This document shows, one piece after another, positions 27,594 through 37,729 of a DNA stretch of 64,000 bases. How positions within the stretch are numbered: position 1 is the stretch's first letter; each line of letters opens with the position of its first letter. The translations under genes and the position numbers were made by a program. Source of the DNA: Pseudomonas paraeruginosa PA7 (GTDB lineage: Bacteria; Pseudomonadota; Gammaproteobacteria; Pseudomonadales; Pseudomonadaceae); contig NC_009656.1 in assembly GCF_000017205.1 (NCBI RefSeq), positions 2,546,001-2,610,000 on the forward strand, given 5' to 3'. A model generated the notes under the pieces. The model was given only the letters and a program-made list of their open reading frames with translations, was not told the origin of the DNA and did not search any database.

Positions 27594-29501
27594 ATGGTCA
27601 AGGCGAGGATCTACGCGGGCATCGCGATCATCGTGGTGTTCGGCGTGGTATCGATGCTCTACGTCTACCGCGGCCTGGAGGAGGTCGTCGGGCACCTGAC
27701 CAGGCTCGAGCGCATCGGCGCGCCGTTCAGCATCGCCGCCCTCGAGATGGAGAAGAACGTCGGCGAGTACGCGTTCGGGGTATTGCAGTATCTGGCCCGG
27801 CCCGATCCGGAGATCCGCGCGGAGACCGTGAACGACAGCGACGACTTTGCCCGCTATCACGCCAGCTACATGCGGTTGAGCAGGAGCGGACGGGAAATCG
27901 AACTGGGGCGCCACCTCGCCAGCGACTTCGGCAAGCTCACCAGGATCGGCGCCACGCTGATGGATAGGAGGGACCGCCTCGACCGCGTCTTCGCGCGCGT
28001 GGCCGGCCAGTTGCAGCGGATCGAGGCGGTCGCCGGCCAGCCCCAGGCCTCGACGCAGCCGGGGCGGGAGCCGGACCGGAGGCGGGCGCTGGCCGCGCTG
28101 GCGAACCTGGAGGCGCAGGCGGCGAGCACGGCGTCCCGGCTTTCCGCCTTCGCGCACGGGCCGACGCCGCTGGCGACGCGCCAGGTGCTGGAGAGCCTCG
28201 ACGCGCTCGAGCGGGCCGTCTCGGGTTATCGCCGCTTGCCGTTGGGGATAGCGGCGCGGCGGCGCGGGGACGAGGTCGAGGCGCTGCGCGTTCTGGTCAG
28301 GAATGGCGTCGAGGAATGGCTCGCCGGCGAGGACGCCCTGCATACCCTTGCCAGGGAATTCGCCAGGCTGCAGGAACACATCGACGATGTCTGCGACGAG
28401 GAGGTCGAGCCGCTGGCGGCGAAGGGGTTGACGGCTCCGCAGGAAGAGGCGGACCGAATCGCGCTGCGGGTGCTGGACATGCTGCGCTACGCGATTCCCC
28501 TCTACCTGCTGGTCGCGCTGGCCGTCGGCGCCTCGCTGGTGCTGGCGATCGTCCGGCCGTTGCGAACGCTGGCGTCGGGAACCCGGGCGATCGGTGCGGG
28601 CGACCTCGACTACCGCATCGCCGAGCGGGGCAGGGATGAGTTCGATGACCTCGCCCGGCAGTTCAACCGGATGGTGGCGCGGCTGCAGGAAAGCACGGTG
28701 TCCAGGGGACTGCTGGAGGACAGCGAGCGGAGGTTGCGGCTGACGGTCGCCGAGCTGCGCGAGGAGATCGCGGAACGCGAACGCTCCGAGCGCGAACGGG
28801 AAAAGCTGCAGGCGGAGCTACGCCGAAGCGAGGCGATGGCGGCCATGGGCAGCCTGGTGGCGGGCGTCGCCCACGAGGTGCGCAATCCGCTGTTCGGCAT
28901 CTCCTCTACCCTGGATGCGCTGGAGGCGAGCGCCAACGGCGGCAGGGGCGGCGAGCGCCACCGGGAAGTGCTGCGCCGCGAGGTGGGACGGCTGAACAAG
29001 TTGATGACGGACCTGCTCGAATACGGCCGTCCACCGGGCGAGGCGTTCGCCAGCGGCCGCCTCGGCCAGGTCATCGCCGAGGCGGCGCGCATATGCGGCC
29101 CGGCCGCCGAAGCGGCGGGCGTGGACATCGTCCAGCGGGTGGACGGTTGCGACGGCGCACTGCTGATGAATCATGGCCGTTTGCTGCAAGTCTTCGTCAA
29201 CCTGATCGAGAATGCGGTGCAGCACGCGCCGGCCGGCAGCCAGGTGACGGTGGCCGCCAGGATGCTCGCGGACAACGGCCAGCGCTTGGCCGAGTGCCGG
29301 GTGGAGGATTCCGGCGCCGGCTTTGCGCCGCAAGACCTGCCGTTCATCTTCGATCCTTTCTTCACCCGGCGACGCAAAGGCACCGGGCTTGGCCTGGCCA
29401 TCGTCCAGCGCATCGTCGAAGAGCACAAGGGCTCGATCGAGGCTGGCAACGCCGCGCAAGGTGGCGCGGTCATGCGCCTGCGCCTGCCCATCCCGGACTG
29501 A
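27594..29501 (+). CDS. Membrane sensor histidine kinase of the cassette
   Basis: 635 residues: TM1 about 5-25, an unusually long, mostly helical periplasmic domain of about 275 residues, TM2 about 300-320, HAMP about 321-373, coiled coil about 375-412, HisKA with His427 (GVAHEVRNPLFG), N-box IENAVQHA (Asn540), DSGAGF and GTGLG. The H-box and layout are those of NtrB/ZraS-like partners of sigma-54 regulators. The helical periplasmic region suggests a ligand-binding bundle, ligand unknown. GGAGG precedes the ATG. Arg AGG codons are more frequent than in the flanking core genes, hinting at transfer. Confidence 0.9.
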   Translation: MVKARIYAGIAIIVVFGVVSMLYVYRGLEEVVGHLTRLERIGAPFSIAALEMEKNVGEYAFGVLQYLARPDPEIRAETVNDSDDFARYHASYMRLSRSGREIELGRHLASDFGKLTRIGATLMDRRDRLDRVFARVAGQLQRIEAVAGQPQASTQPGREPDRRRALAALANLEAQAASTASRLSAFAHGPTPLATRQVLESLDALERAVSGYRRLPLGIAARRRGDEVEALRVLVRNGVEEWLAGEDALHTLAREFARLQEHIDDVCDEEVEPLAAKGLTAPQEEADRIALRVLDMLRYAIPLYLLVALAVGASLVLAIVRPLRTLASGTRAIGAGDLDYRIAERGRDEFDDLARQFNRMVARLQESTVSRGLLEDSERRLRLTVAELREEIAERERSEREREKLQAELRRSEAMAAMGSLVAGVAHEVRNPLFGISSTLDALEASANGGRGGERHREVLRREVGRLNKLMTDLLEYGRPPGEAFASGRLGQVIAEAARICGPAAEAAGVDIVQRVDGCDGALLMNHGRLLQVFVNLIENAVQHAPAGSQVTVAARMLADNGQRLAECRVEDSGAGFAPQDLPFIFDPFFTRRRKGTGLGLAIVQRIVEEHKGSIEAGNAAQGGAVMRLRLPIPD

Positions 29502-29513
29502 GTGCCGGCGCGT

Positions 29514-30323
29514 TCATGCCGCGCTGGGGTACGGCTTGAGCGCGCAGGTGGCAAGGAAGGTCGGCATGAAGCGGTCGATGACGAAGCGCGGGTGCGGCTG
29601 CCAGTCTTCGTAGAAATCCTGCAGCAGCAGGCCGGCGGCGAGCTGGCCGGCGATCTGCTGGGTCAGGCTATGGCCGAACACCAGCGCTTCGCCTTTCTCG
29701 CGCTTCGCCGCGAGGGCTTCGGCGGAGAGGCTTTCCAGGTCGGAGTAGGGCAGGCGATGTCGCGGCCGGATCAGGCCCTGCTCTGCCAGTTCCGGCGAGC
29801 GGTCCTCGATGAACAGCGCCGGGTTGTAGAAGCTCGCCAGCAGCTTGCCGCCCGGCCGCAGCACCCGCGCGCATTCGCGCCAGACCGGCAGGACATCGTC
29901 GACGTAGAGATTGGAGATGGGATTGAAGACCAGGTCGAAGGAGGCATCGGCGAAGGTCGAGAGGTCGCGCATGTCGCCCTGCACGCAGGCCAGTTCGAGG
30001 CGATCGCGGGCGGCGACCTGGCGGTCCTTGTCCAACTGTCCCGCCGAGGCGTCGAACAGTGTGACCCGTGCGCCGGCGGCGGCGAGGATCGGCGCCTGCT
30101 GGCCGCCGGCCGAGGCCAGGCAGAGGATCTCGCGGCCGCGTATGTCGCCCAGCCAGTGAGCGGGTAACGCGCCCGGGGTCAGCTTCACCGCCCAGTCGCC
30201 GCGGCGTGCGGCGGCGACCTCCTCGGCGCCGACCGGGCGCGACCATTCGCAGTCACGGGCGGCCTGGGCGTCCCAACTGGCGCTGTTGTGTCGCAGGATG
30301 TCGATATCGTGGAAGGTGGGCAT
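29514..30323 (-). CDS. SAM-dependent class I methyltransferase
   Basis: 269 residues with motif I (ILCLASAGGQQAPILAAAGA), motif II acidic residue (VTLFDAS), VQGDMRDLS and the post-motif DLVFNPISNLYVDD; UbiE/Methyltransf_11 type. Substrate unknown. The start at 30323 (MPTFHDIDIL) follows GGAGG. By position it is PA2650; it converges on the cassette kinase gene with only 12 nt between stops, so the cassette reaches right up to it. Confidence 0.88.
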   Translation of the reverse strand: MPTFHDIDILRHNSASWDAQAARDCEWSRPVGAEEVAAARRGDWAVKLTPGALPAHWLGDIRGREILCLASAGGQQAPILAAAGARVTLFDASAGQLDKDRQVAARDRLELACVQGDMRDLSTFADASFDLVFNPISNLYVDDVLPVWRECARVLRPGGKLLASFYNPALFIEDRSPELAEQGLIRPRHRLPYSDLESLSAEALAAKREKGEALVFGHSLTQQIAGQLAAGLLLQDFYEDWQPHPRFVIDRFMPTFLATCALKPYPSAA

Positions 30324-30397
30324 GAGGCCTCCGGGTTCATCCATGGAGCGCGGAGCATGCCATGGCAGCGGGGGAGGGGGCGTGGGACGGGCCAAAG

Positions 30398-30423
30398 AAA
30401 AACCCCGCCGAGGCGGGGTTTTT
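30398..30423. terminator. Bidirectional terminator after nuoN
   Basis: AAAAACCCCGCC and GGCGGGGTTTTT form a stem with a 2-nt loop and A/T runs on both sides. On the minus strand it ends the nuo operon. Confidence 0.85.
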
Positions 30424-30438
30424 CGTGGAGCGGGCGAC

Positions 30439-31899
30439 TCAGCCGGCGAGGGCCAGGCCGGAATGCTGGAGGATCTCCAGCAGCGGCTGCGGGTAGACGC
30501 CGAGGAAGAATGCCAGCAGGGCGATGGCCACCAGCATGATGCCGCCGGCGCGCTGGCCCCAGTTGAACGGCGCGTCGTGCTGGCGGATGCCCGGCTCGAC
30601 CAGGAACAGGGTGACCATGACCCGCAGGTAGTAGTACAGGCCGATGGCGCTGCCCAGCACCAGGGCGCCGATCAGCCACCACAGGTGCGACTCGACGCCC
30701 ACCGCGATCACGTAGAACTTGCCGATGAAGCCGGCGGTCAGCGGGATGCCCGCCAGCGACAGCATCATCACGGTCATCACCGCGGTCAGCACCGGCCGGC
30801 GCCAGAACAGGCCGCGGTACTCGAACAGCGCATCGGCGTCGCGACCGCTGTACGGGGTGGACATCAGGGTGATCACGCCGAACGCGCCGAGAGAGGTCAG
30901 CACATAGGTCGCCAGGTAGACACCGACCGCTTCCACCGCCATGCCCTTGCTGGCGATCAGGGCGACCAGCAGGTAGCCCAGGTGGGCGATCGACGAATAG
31001 CCGAGCAGGCGCTTGATGTTGCTCTGGGTCAGCGCCAGCAGGTTGCCGAAGAGGATCGAGGCGACCGCGATGACGCTCAGGGAGATGTTCAGCAGTTGGT
31101 TGTCCAGGGCCGCCGGGGCGATCTGGAACAGCCGCAGCAGCACGGCGAACACCGCGACCTTGCTGGCGGTGGCGAGGAACGCCGAGACCGGCGCCGGGGC
31201 GCCTTCGTAGACGTCCGGGGTCCACAGGTGGAAGGGCACCAGCGACAGCTTGAAGCCCAGGCCGACCAGCATCATGCCCACGCCTACGCCGACCAGCGGA
31301 CCGCTCAGCACGTGCTCGGCGACCTTGGCGCCGAGACCGGCGAAGCCCAGGGTACCGGACTCGGCGTAGAGCAGGGCCATGCCGAACAGCAGGAACGCCG
31401 AACCGGCGGCCGACAGCACGGTGTACTTGATGCCGGCTTCCAGCGAGCGCTTGTTGAAGAAGGCGTAGGCGACCATCCCGTAGACCGGGACCGAGAGCAG
31501 CTCCAGGCCGATGAACAGGCTGGCCAGGTGCTGCGCGCTGACCAGCACCAGGCCGCCGGCGGTGGCCAGCAGCAGGAGCAGGTACAGCTCTTCGCGGTTA
31601 CCCGGATAGCTTTCCATGTAGGCATGGGCGAGGGTCACGCAGGCCAGGGCGGAGACCAGCACCAGGGCCATGTAGAAGCAGGCGTAGTTGTCCACCAGCA
31701 CCAGCGGGGTCACCTCGATCGGGGTGACGCCGAGGACCGGCAGGATCGACAGCAGGGCCAGGTTGAGGCCGATCACCGACAGGGTGGCGGTGAACGAGTG
31801 ATTGCGTTTCCAGGCTACCGCGAGCATCACCACCACCAGGGTGGCGCTGGTGATCAGCAGTGGCAGGAGCGCGATGAAGTGTTGGATCGTAAAGGTCAT
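30439..31899 (-). CDS. nuoN: NADH-quinone oxidoreductase subunit N
   Basis: 486 residues, about 14 membrane helices, antiporter-like proton-pumping subunit of complex I; helices carry the conserved Lys and Glu of the family (e.g. [26 protein letters not shown]). Last gene of nuo, 7 nt after nuoM, followed by a terminator. ATG at 31899 (MTFTIQHF) is preferred to a start seven codons earlier that overlaps nuoM. Confidence 0.97.
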   Translation of the reverse strand: MTFTIQHFIALLPLLITSATLVVVMLAVAWKRNHSFTATLSVIGLNLALLSILPVLGVTPIEVTPLVLVDNYACFYMALVLVSALACVTLAHAYMESYPGNREELYLLLLLATAGGLVLVSAQHLASLFIGLELLSVPVYGMVAYAFFNKRSLEAGIKYTVLSAAGSAFLLFGMALLYAESGTLGFAGLGAKVAEHVLSGPLVGVGVGMMLVGLGFKLSLVPFHLWTPDVYEGAPAPVSAFLATASKVAVFAVLLRLFQIAPAALDNQLLNISLSVIAVASILFGNLLALTQSNIKRLLGYSSIAHLGYLLVALIASKGMAVEAVGVYLATYVLTSLGAFGVITLMSTPYSGRDADALFEYRGLFWRRPVLTAVMTVMMLSLAGIPLTAGFIGKFYVIAVGVESHLWWLIGALVLGSAIGLYYYLRVMVTLFLVEPGIRQHDAPFNWGQRAGGIMLVAIALLAFFLGVYPQPLLEILQHSGLALAG

Positions 31900-31906
31900 T
31901 TCGCGA

Positions 31907-33436
31907 CTACCGTCCTGCAAGGGTGGAAAGGGCTGCGCCCAGCCATTGCTGCACGCCGTGCATGCTGGCCGCGGAGATGTCCAGCACCGGCTGCGGGTAG
32001 ACCCCGAGCAGGACCAGCAGCACCGCCAGGCCGAGCACCATGCTCAGTTCGCGGGCGTCGAGGCCGAGGATCGGCTCGTCGGACTGGCTGGGGCCGAAGT
32101 AGGCGCGATGGATCATGATCAGCGAATAGACCGAGGCGAAGACCAGGCCGAAGGTGGCGATCACGATGATCACCGGGACCACCTTGAAGGCGCCGATCAG
32201 GATCAGGAACTCGCCGACGAAGTTGCCGGTGCCGGGCAGGCCCAGCGACGCCGAGGCGAAGAACAGGCTGATCGCCGGCAGGTACGGCATGCGCGACCAC
32301 AGGCCACCCATCTTGCGCATGTCGCGGGTGTGCAGGCGCTCGTAGAGCTGGCCGCAGAGGATGAACAGCGCCGCGGCGGAGAGGCCGTGGGCGATCATCT
32401 GCACTACCACGCCTTGCAGCGCGACCTGGCTGCCGGAGTAGATGCCGATCATCACGAAGCCCATGTGCGAAACGCTGGAGTAGGCAACCAGGCGCTTGAT
32501 GTCGGTCTGCGCGAAGGACAGCAGGGCACCGTAGAAGATGCCGATGATGCCGAGCCACATGGCGATTGGCGCGAATTCCGCCGAGGCGTTGGGGAACAGC
32601 GGCAGGGCGAAGCGGATCAGGCCGTAGGCGGCGGTCTTCAGGAGGATGCCGGCGAGGTCCACGGAGCCGGCGGTGGGCGCTTGGGCGTGGGCGTCCGGCA
32701 GCCAGGAATGCACCGGCACCACCGGCATCTTCACCGCGAAGGCGACGAAGAAGCCGAGCATCAGCAGCCATTCCACGTGCGGGCTCAACTGGGTCTTCAG
32801 CAGGGTGGCGTAGTCGAAGGTGATCACGCCGGTGGCATTGAAGTTGACGAACACCAGGCCGAGGATCGCCACCAGCATCACCAGGCCGCTGGCCTGGGTG
32901 AAGATGAAGAACTTGGTGGCGGCGTAGATGCGGGTCTTCTTGCCGTCATCGGAGCTGTGTCCCCACAGCGCGATGAGGAAGTACATCGGCACCAGCATCA
33001 TTTCCCAGAAGAAGAAGAACAGGAACAGGTCGATGGCGAGGAACACGCCGATCACCCCGCCCAGGATCCACAGCAGGTTCAGGTGGAAGAAGCCGATGCG
33101 GCGCTGGATCTCGTTCCAGGAACAGAGGACCGAGAGCACGCCGAGCAGACCGGTGAGGGCGACCATCAGCAGCGACAGACCGTCCATCGCCAGGTGCAGG
33201 CTGATGCCGAGACGCTCGATCCACAGCACCTTGAACTGCAGGGTCCATTCCGGCTCGCCGCCGGGCGCGGGCGCCAGCTGGAAGTCGCCGGTGGCCCAGA
33301 TCCACAGGCTCAGGATCAGGACCAGGGTCATCGAAAGCAGCGCGATCCAGCGGGGCAGGGTCTTGCTGCTGTGTTCGGCGATCCAGCAGAGGAAACCGCC
33401 GATGAAGGGGATCAGGATTAGCCAGGGCAGAATCAT
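31907..33436 (-). CDS. nuoM: NADH-quinone oxidoreductase subunit M
   Basis: 509 residues, about 14 membrane helices; antiporter-like proton channel subunit with the discontinuous-helix region [20 protein letters not shown]. Full length for the family. It begins 27 nt after nuoL. Confidence 0.98.
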   Translation of the reverse strand: MILPWLILIPFIGGFLCWIAEHSSKTLPRWIALLSMTLVLILSLWIWATGDFQLAPAPGGEPEWTLQFKVLWIERLGISLHLAMDGLSLLMVALTGLLGVLSVLCSWNEIQRRIGFFHLNLLWILGGVIGVFLAIDLFLFFFFWEMMLVPMYFLIALWGHSSDDGKKTRIYAATKFFIFTQASGLVMLVAILGLVFVNFNATGVITFDYATLLKTQLSPHVEWLLMLGFFVAFAVKMPVVPVHSWLPDAHAQAPTAGSVDLAGILLKTAAYGLIRFALPLFPNASAEFAPIAMWLGIIGIFYGALLSFAQTDIKRLVAYSSVSHMGFVMIGIYSGSQVALQGVVVQMIAHGLSAAALFILCGQLYERLHTRDMRKMGGLWSRMPYLPAISLFFASASLGLPGTGNFVGEFLILIGAFKVVPVIIVIATFGLVFASVYSLIMIHRAYFGPSQSDEPILGLDARELSMVLGLAVLLVLLGVYPQPVLDISAASMHGVQQWLGAALSTLAGR

Positions 33437-33463
33437 GACAGGCTCGTTCTCTCCGTGAATTCG

Positions 33464-35311
33464 TTAGGCCAGCAGCAGCGCGCCGAGCAGGATGGCGGCG
33501 CCACCCACCAGGGAAGCGGCGTACCAGCGCAGGCGGCCGTTCTCGGTGAGGCTGAGGAGGTTGTGTCCGCCGCGCACGCTGAACGGAACGACGCCCAGGG
33601 TACGGTCGATGGGGTCGCGCCCCAGCAGTTGGCAGAGCAGCAGGTAGGGTTTCACGAACAGCTTGTCGTACAGCCAGTCGAAGCCCCAGGCGTGGTACCA
33701 CCAGGTACCGAAGAAGCGACCCGGGGCGCTCTTCGCCAGGGCGCTGACGAAGCGGCGCTGGCCGAGGAACAGCAGGGCGGCCAGCAGGATACCGGCGATG
33801 GCGATGGCACCCGAGGCCAGTTCCAGGCTGTGCTTGGCTTCGCCACCGGCGTGGCCGACGCTTTCCGGCAGGACGCCGGCCAGCGGCGGGGTGATCAGGG
33901 CGCCGACGAAGGTCGACAGGACGATCAGCACGCTGAGCGGCAACCAGTGGGAAATCCCGTGGCCGGCGTGGGCTTCGGTCTTCGGCTCGCCGTGGAAGGC
34001 GACGAAGATCAGGCGGAAGGTGTAGATCGAGGTCAGGAACGCACCCACCAGGCCGGCGATCAGCAACTCGCGATGGCCGCTGGCGAAGGCCTCCCAGAGG
34101 ATCTCGTCCTTGGAGTAGAAGCCCGCGGTGAGGAAGGGGAGGGCGGCCAGCGCCGCGCCGCCGACCACGAAGCTGGCGTAGGCCAGCGGCAGCTTCTTCC
34201 ACAGCCCGCCCATCTTGAAGATGTTCTGCTCGTGGTGGCAGGCGACGATCACCGCGCCAGAGGCGAGGAACAGCAGGGCCTTGAAGAAGGCGTGGGTCAT
34301 CAGGTGGAAGATCGCCGCGTCCCAGGCGCCGACGCCGAGGGCGAGGAACATGTAGCCGATCTGGCTCATGGTCGAGTAGGCGAGGATGCGCTTGATATCG
34401 GTCTGCACCAGGGCGGCGAAGCCGGCCAGGACCAGGGTCACCGCGCCGACGATGCCGACCAGTTCGAGGATGTCCGGGGCCAGGGTGAACAGGCCGTGGC
34501 AACGGGCGATCAGGTAGACGCCCGCGGTGACCATGGTGGCGGCGTGGATCAGCGCGGAGACCGGGGTCGGACCGGCCATCGCGTCGGCCAGCCAGGTCTG
34601 CAGCGGCAGCTGGGCGGACTTGCCGACCGCGCCGCCGAGCAGGGCCAGGGTCGCCAGGGTCAGCCAGAGGTTGCCTTCCGGGAACTTCTGCGGCGCCAGC
34701 ACCAGCAGTTCCTGGATGTTCAGGGTGCCGAACTGCTGGAACAGGATGAACAGGCCGAAGGCCATGAACACGTCGCCGACACGGGTGACGATGAACGCCT
34801 TCAGCGCCGCGTTACCGTTGTTGCGATTGCTGTAGTAGAAGCCGATCAGCAGGTAGCTGCACAGGCCCACGCCTTCCCAACCGAAGTAGAGGAACAGCAG
34901 GTTGTCGCCCAGTACAAGGAACAGCATGCTGGCGATGAACAGGTTGGTGTAGGCGAAGAAGCGCGAATAGCCGGCTTCGCCACGCATGTACCAGGAGGCG
35001 AACAGGTGGATCAGGAAGCCGACGCCGGTAACTACGCCGAGCATGGTTACCGAGAGGCCGTCCAGGTACAGGGTGAAGCTGGTGCTGAAATCGCCGGCGG
35101 CCATCCACTGCCATAGCACCAGGCTGTAGGCGCCGCCTTCCGGCGGACTGCTGTGGAAGCTGAAGATGGCCCAGGCCGCGCTCAGCGCGGAGAGGCCGAC
35201 CGAGCCGACGCCGACCAGCGCGGAAAGGTTTTCCGACCACCTGCCGCGGGAGAACGACAGCAGCAGGAAGCCGACCAGGGGGAACAGGAAGGTAAGAGGT
35301 AGAAGGTTCAT
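33464..35311 (-). CDS. nuoL: NADH-quinone oxidoreductase subunit L
   Basis: 615 residues, about 16 helices including the long lateral helix at the C-terminus; proton-pumping subunit with the conserved [30 protein letters not shown] stretch. The ATG overlaps the nuoK stop by 4 nt. Confidence 0.98.
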
Positions 35312-35616
35312 CCGCGCATCTCGCTGGCAGCGTCGATATCGAGGGTGTGGAAGCGGCGATACAGTTGCAGCAGGATCGCCAGGCCGATGCTCGCTTCGGC
35401 GGCCGCGAGGCTCAGCACCAGGATGAACATCACCTGGCCGTCGGGTTGGCCCCAGCGGCTGCCGGCGACCACGAAGGCGAGGGCGGCGGCGTTCATCATC
35501 ACTTCCAGGCTCATCAGTACGAACAGGATGTTGCGTCGCACCATCAAGCCGACCAGTCCGAGGGCGAACAGGACGCTGGCGAGGGCCAGGCCGTGTTCCA
35601 GTGGTATTGCGTTCAT
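35308..35616 (-). CDS. nuoK: NADH-quinone oxidoreductase subunit K
   Basis: 102 residues, three helices, with the buried Glu of the proton path in [11 protein letters not shown]. It follows nuoJ after a 45-nt gap that contains a hairpin and overlaps nuoL. Confidence 0.97.
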
Positions 35617-35634
35617 AGCGTTACGTTCCCTTGG

Positions 35635-35655
35635 GGCGGGCGCAGGGCGCCCGCC
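35635..35655 (-). repeat. Intercistronic hairpin, nuoJ-nuoK
   Basis: GGCGGGCGC and GCGCCCGCC, exact 9-bp arms, 3-nt loop, between the nuoJ stop and the nuoK start. No T-run follows on the coding strand. Confidence 0.75.
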
Positions 35656-35661
35656 GAACCT

Positions 35662-36162
35662 TTATTGTTTGGCGTCTTGACGACCCAGGTGATAGGCAGC
35701 GACCAGGGCCGCGAGCAGCAGCATGGAGGCCAGTTCGACCACCAGCAGGTAGGGGCCGTAGAGGCTGATGCCGACCGCCTTGGCGTCTACCGTGGTATGG
35801 CCGATACCGGCACCGCTCGGGGTGCGGGCCAGGACCACCAGCAGCTCCACCAGCAGGACCAGGGCCAGGGCCGAAGGCCCGACCCAGATGCCGGGCGTGA
35901 GCCACTTGCGCTCCTGCTCGACCACGGCCGGGCCGAGGTTGAGCATCATCACCACGAAGACGAACAGAACCATGATGGCGCCGGCGTAGACGATGATCTC
36001 CAGGGCGCCGGCGAAGGGTGCGCCGAGGCTGAAGAAGGTCATCGAGATGGCCAGCAGGGAAATGATCAGGTAGAGCAGGGCATGCACCGGGTTGCTGTTG
36101 GTGATGACCCGCAGCGTGGCCAGTACGGCGACGCCGGCAGCGAAATAGAAAGCGAATTCCAC
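35662..36162 (-). CDS. nuoJ: NADH-quinone oxidoreductase subunit J
   Basis: 166 residues, five helices, containing the pi-bulge helix region (IVYAGAIMVLFVFVVMMLNL) of the E-channel. GTG start at 36162 (VEFAFYFAAG) after AAGGAG; the longer reading upstream is out of nuoI and not real. Confidence 0.96.
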   Translation of the reverse strand: MEFAFYFAAGVAVLATLRVITNSNPVHALLYLIISLLAISMTFFSLGAPFAGALEIIVYAGAIMVLFVFVVMMLNLGPAVVEQERKWLTPGIWVGPSALALVLLVELLVVLARTPSGAGIGHTTVDAKAVGISLYGPYLLVVELASMLLLAALVAAYHLGRQDAKQ

Positions 36163-36173
36163 GCGACGTCTCC

Positions 36174-36722
36174 TTATGGCAGCAGGCTTTTCACGTTGAT
36201 CGGTTCGGCTTCGTTCTGCGCGGCGCCTTTCGGCTTGCCGGCGATCGCCATCCCCGCAACGCGGTAGTAGTTGTAGTCCGGGTTCTTGCCCGGACCGGAG
36301 ATCAGCAGGTCGTGCTTCTCGTATACCAGGTCCTGGCGCTTGAACTCGCCCATCTCGAAGTCCGGGGTGAGCTGGATCGCGGTGGTCGGGCAGGCTTCCT
36401 CGCACAGGCCGCAGAAGATGCAGCGCGAGAAGTTGATGCGGAAGAACTCCGGATACCAGCGACCGTCCTCGGTCTCGGCCTTCTGCAGCGAGATGCAGCC
36501 GACCGGACAGGCCACGGCGCACAGGTTGCAGGCCACGCAGCGTTCCTCGCCGTCGGGGTCGCGGGTCAGGACGATCCGGCCACGGTAGCGCGGCGGCAGG
36601 TAGACCGGCTCCTCCGGGTATTGCAGGGTGTCGCGCTTGCGGAAGGCATGGCCGAAGATCATCACCAGGCTGCGAAGCTGGGTGAAGGTGCCATGCACGA
36701 CGTTGATGATTTCTTTGATCAC
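36174..36722 (-). CDS. nuoI: NADH-quinone oxidoreductase subunit I
   Basis: 182 residues with two 4Fe-4S ferredoxin motifs, [15 protein letters not shown] and [15 protein letters not shown] (clusters N6a and N6b), bridging electrons to NuoB. GTG start after AAGGAG, 11 nt from nuoH. Confidence 0.97.
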   Translation of the reverse strand: MIKEIINVVHGTFTQLRSLVMIFGHAFRKRDTLQYPEEPVYLPPRYRGRIVLTRDPDGEERCVACNLCAVACPVGCISLQKAETEDGRWYPEFFRINFSRCIFCGLCEEACPTTAIQLTPDFEMGEFKRQDLVYEKHDLLISGPGKNPDYNYYRVAGMAIAGKPKGAAQNEAEPINVKSLLP

Positions 36723-36733
36723 GGTGGTTCTCC

Positions 36734-37729
36734 TTACTGGGCCGCGGCCAGCACGAGCGCGCCGGTCACCAGCAGGTTGATCAGGGTCAGCGGCAGGCAC
36801 ACCTTCCAGCTGAACGCCATCACCTGGTCATAGCGCGGACGCGGTAGCGAGGCGCGGATCAGGATGAAGAGCATGATGAAGAAGCCGGTCTTGGCGGCGA
36901 AGTAGAAGAACGACAGCCACGGCAGGGTGTCCAGGAACGGACCGTGCCAGCCGCCGAAGAACAGGGTCGCCAGCAGCGCCGAAACCAGCACGATGCCGAT
37001 GTACTCGCCGACGAAGAACATGCCCCATTTCATCCCGGCGTACTCGATGTGGTAGCCGTCCGCCAGTTCCTGTTCCGCTTCCGGCTGGTCGAACGGGTGA
37101 CGGTGGGTCACGGCGACGCCGGCGATGATGAAGGTACAGAAACCGAAGAACTGCGGGATGATGAACCAGACGTTGTCGATCTGGTACTGGACGATGTCGC
37201 GCATGTTGAACGAGCCGACCTGGGCGACGATGCCCATCAGCGACAGGGCCAGGAACACCTCGTAGGAGATGGTCTGGGCCGAGGCGCGCAGGCTGCCGAG
37301 CAGGGCGAACTTGTTGTTGCTCGACCAGCCGGCGAACAGCACCGCGTACACCGTCAGGCCGGCCATGGCGAAGAAGAACAGGATGCCGATGTTCAGGTCC
37401 GCCACGCCCCAGGTGGGGGTGATCGGCACGATGGCGAAGGCGACGAGCAGGGCGCCCATCGCGATCACCGGGGCCAGGGTGAAGATCATCTTGTCGGCGA
37501 ACGGCGGGGTCCAGTCCTCCTTGAAGAACATCTTGATCATGTCCGCGCCGAGCTGGAACGCGCCGAACGGACCGACCCGGTTGGGGCCGTAGCGGTCCTG
37601 CCAGAGGCCGAGCAGGCGGCGCTCGACCCAGCTGAGCAGGGCGCCGCAGATGACCACGGCGAGCAGCACCACGATGGCCTTGACCACGGTGAGGATGATG
37701 GTGACCAGAGCGGGAGTCAGCCAACTCAT
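36734..37729 (-). CDS. nuoH: NADH-quinone oxidoreductase subunit H
   Basis: 331 residues, eight helices; forms the quinone chamber with the signature [21 protein letters not shown] and acidic loop [22 protein letters not shown] overlaps the nuoG stop by 4 nt. Confidence 0.98.
   Translation of the reverse strand: MSWLTPALVTIILTVVKAIVVLLAVVICGALLSWVERRLLGLWQDRYGPNRVGPFGAFQLGADMIKMFFKEDWTPPFADKMIFTLAPVIAMGALLVAFAIVPITPTWGVADLNIGILFFFAMAGLTVYAVLFAGWSSNNKFALLGSLRASAQTISYEVFLALSLMGIVAQVGSFNMRDIVQYQIDNVWFIIPQFFGFCTFIIAGVAVTHRHPFDQPEAEQELADGYHIEYAGMKWGMFFVGEYIGIVLVSALLATLFFGGWHGPFLDTLPWLSFFYFAAKTGFFIMLFILIRASLPRPRYDQVMAFSWKVCLPLTLINLLVTGALVLAAAQ

Noticed and set aside
30286..35116. Several 500-600-codon plus-strand frames opposite nuoJ-nuoN
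   Set aside because: Mirror images of the membrane subunits (Gln/His/Asp-rich), a known artefact of high-GC third codon positions.
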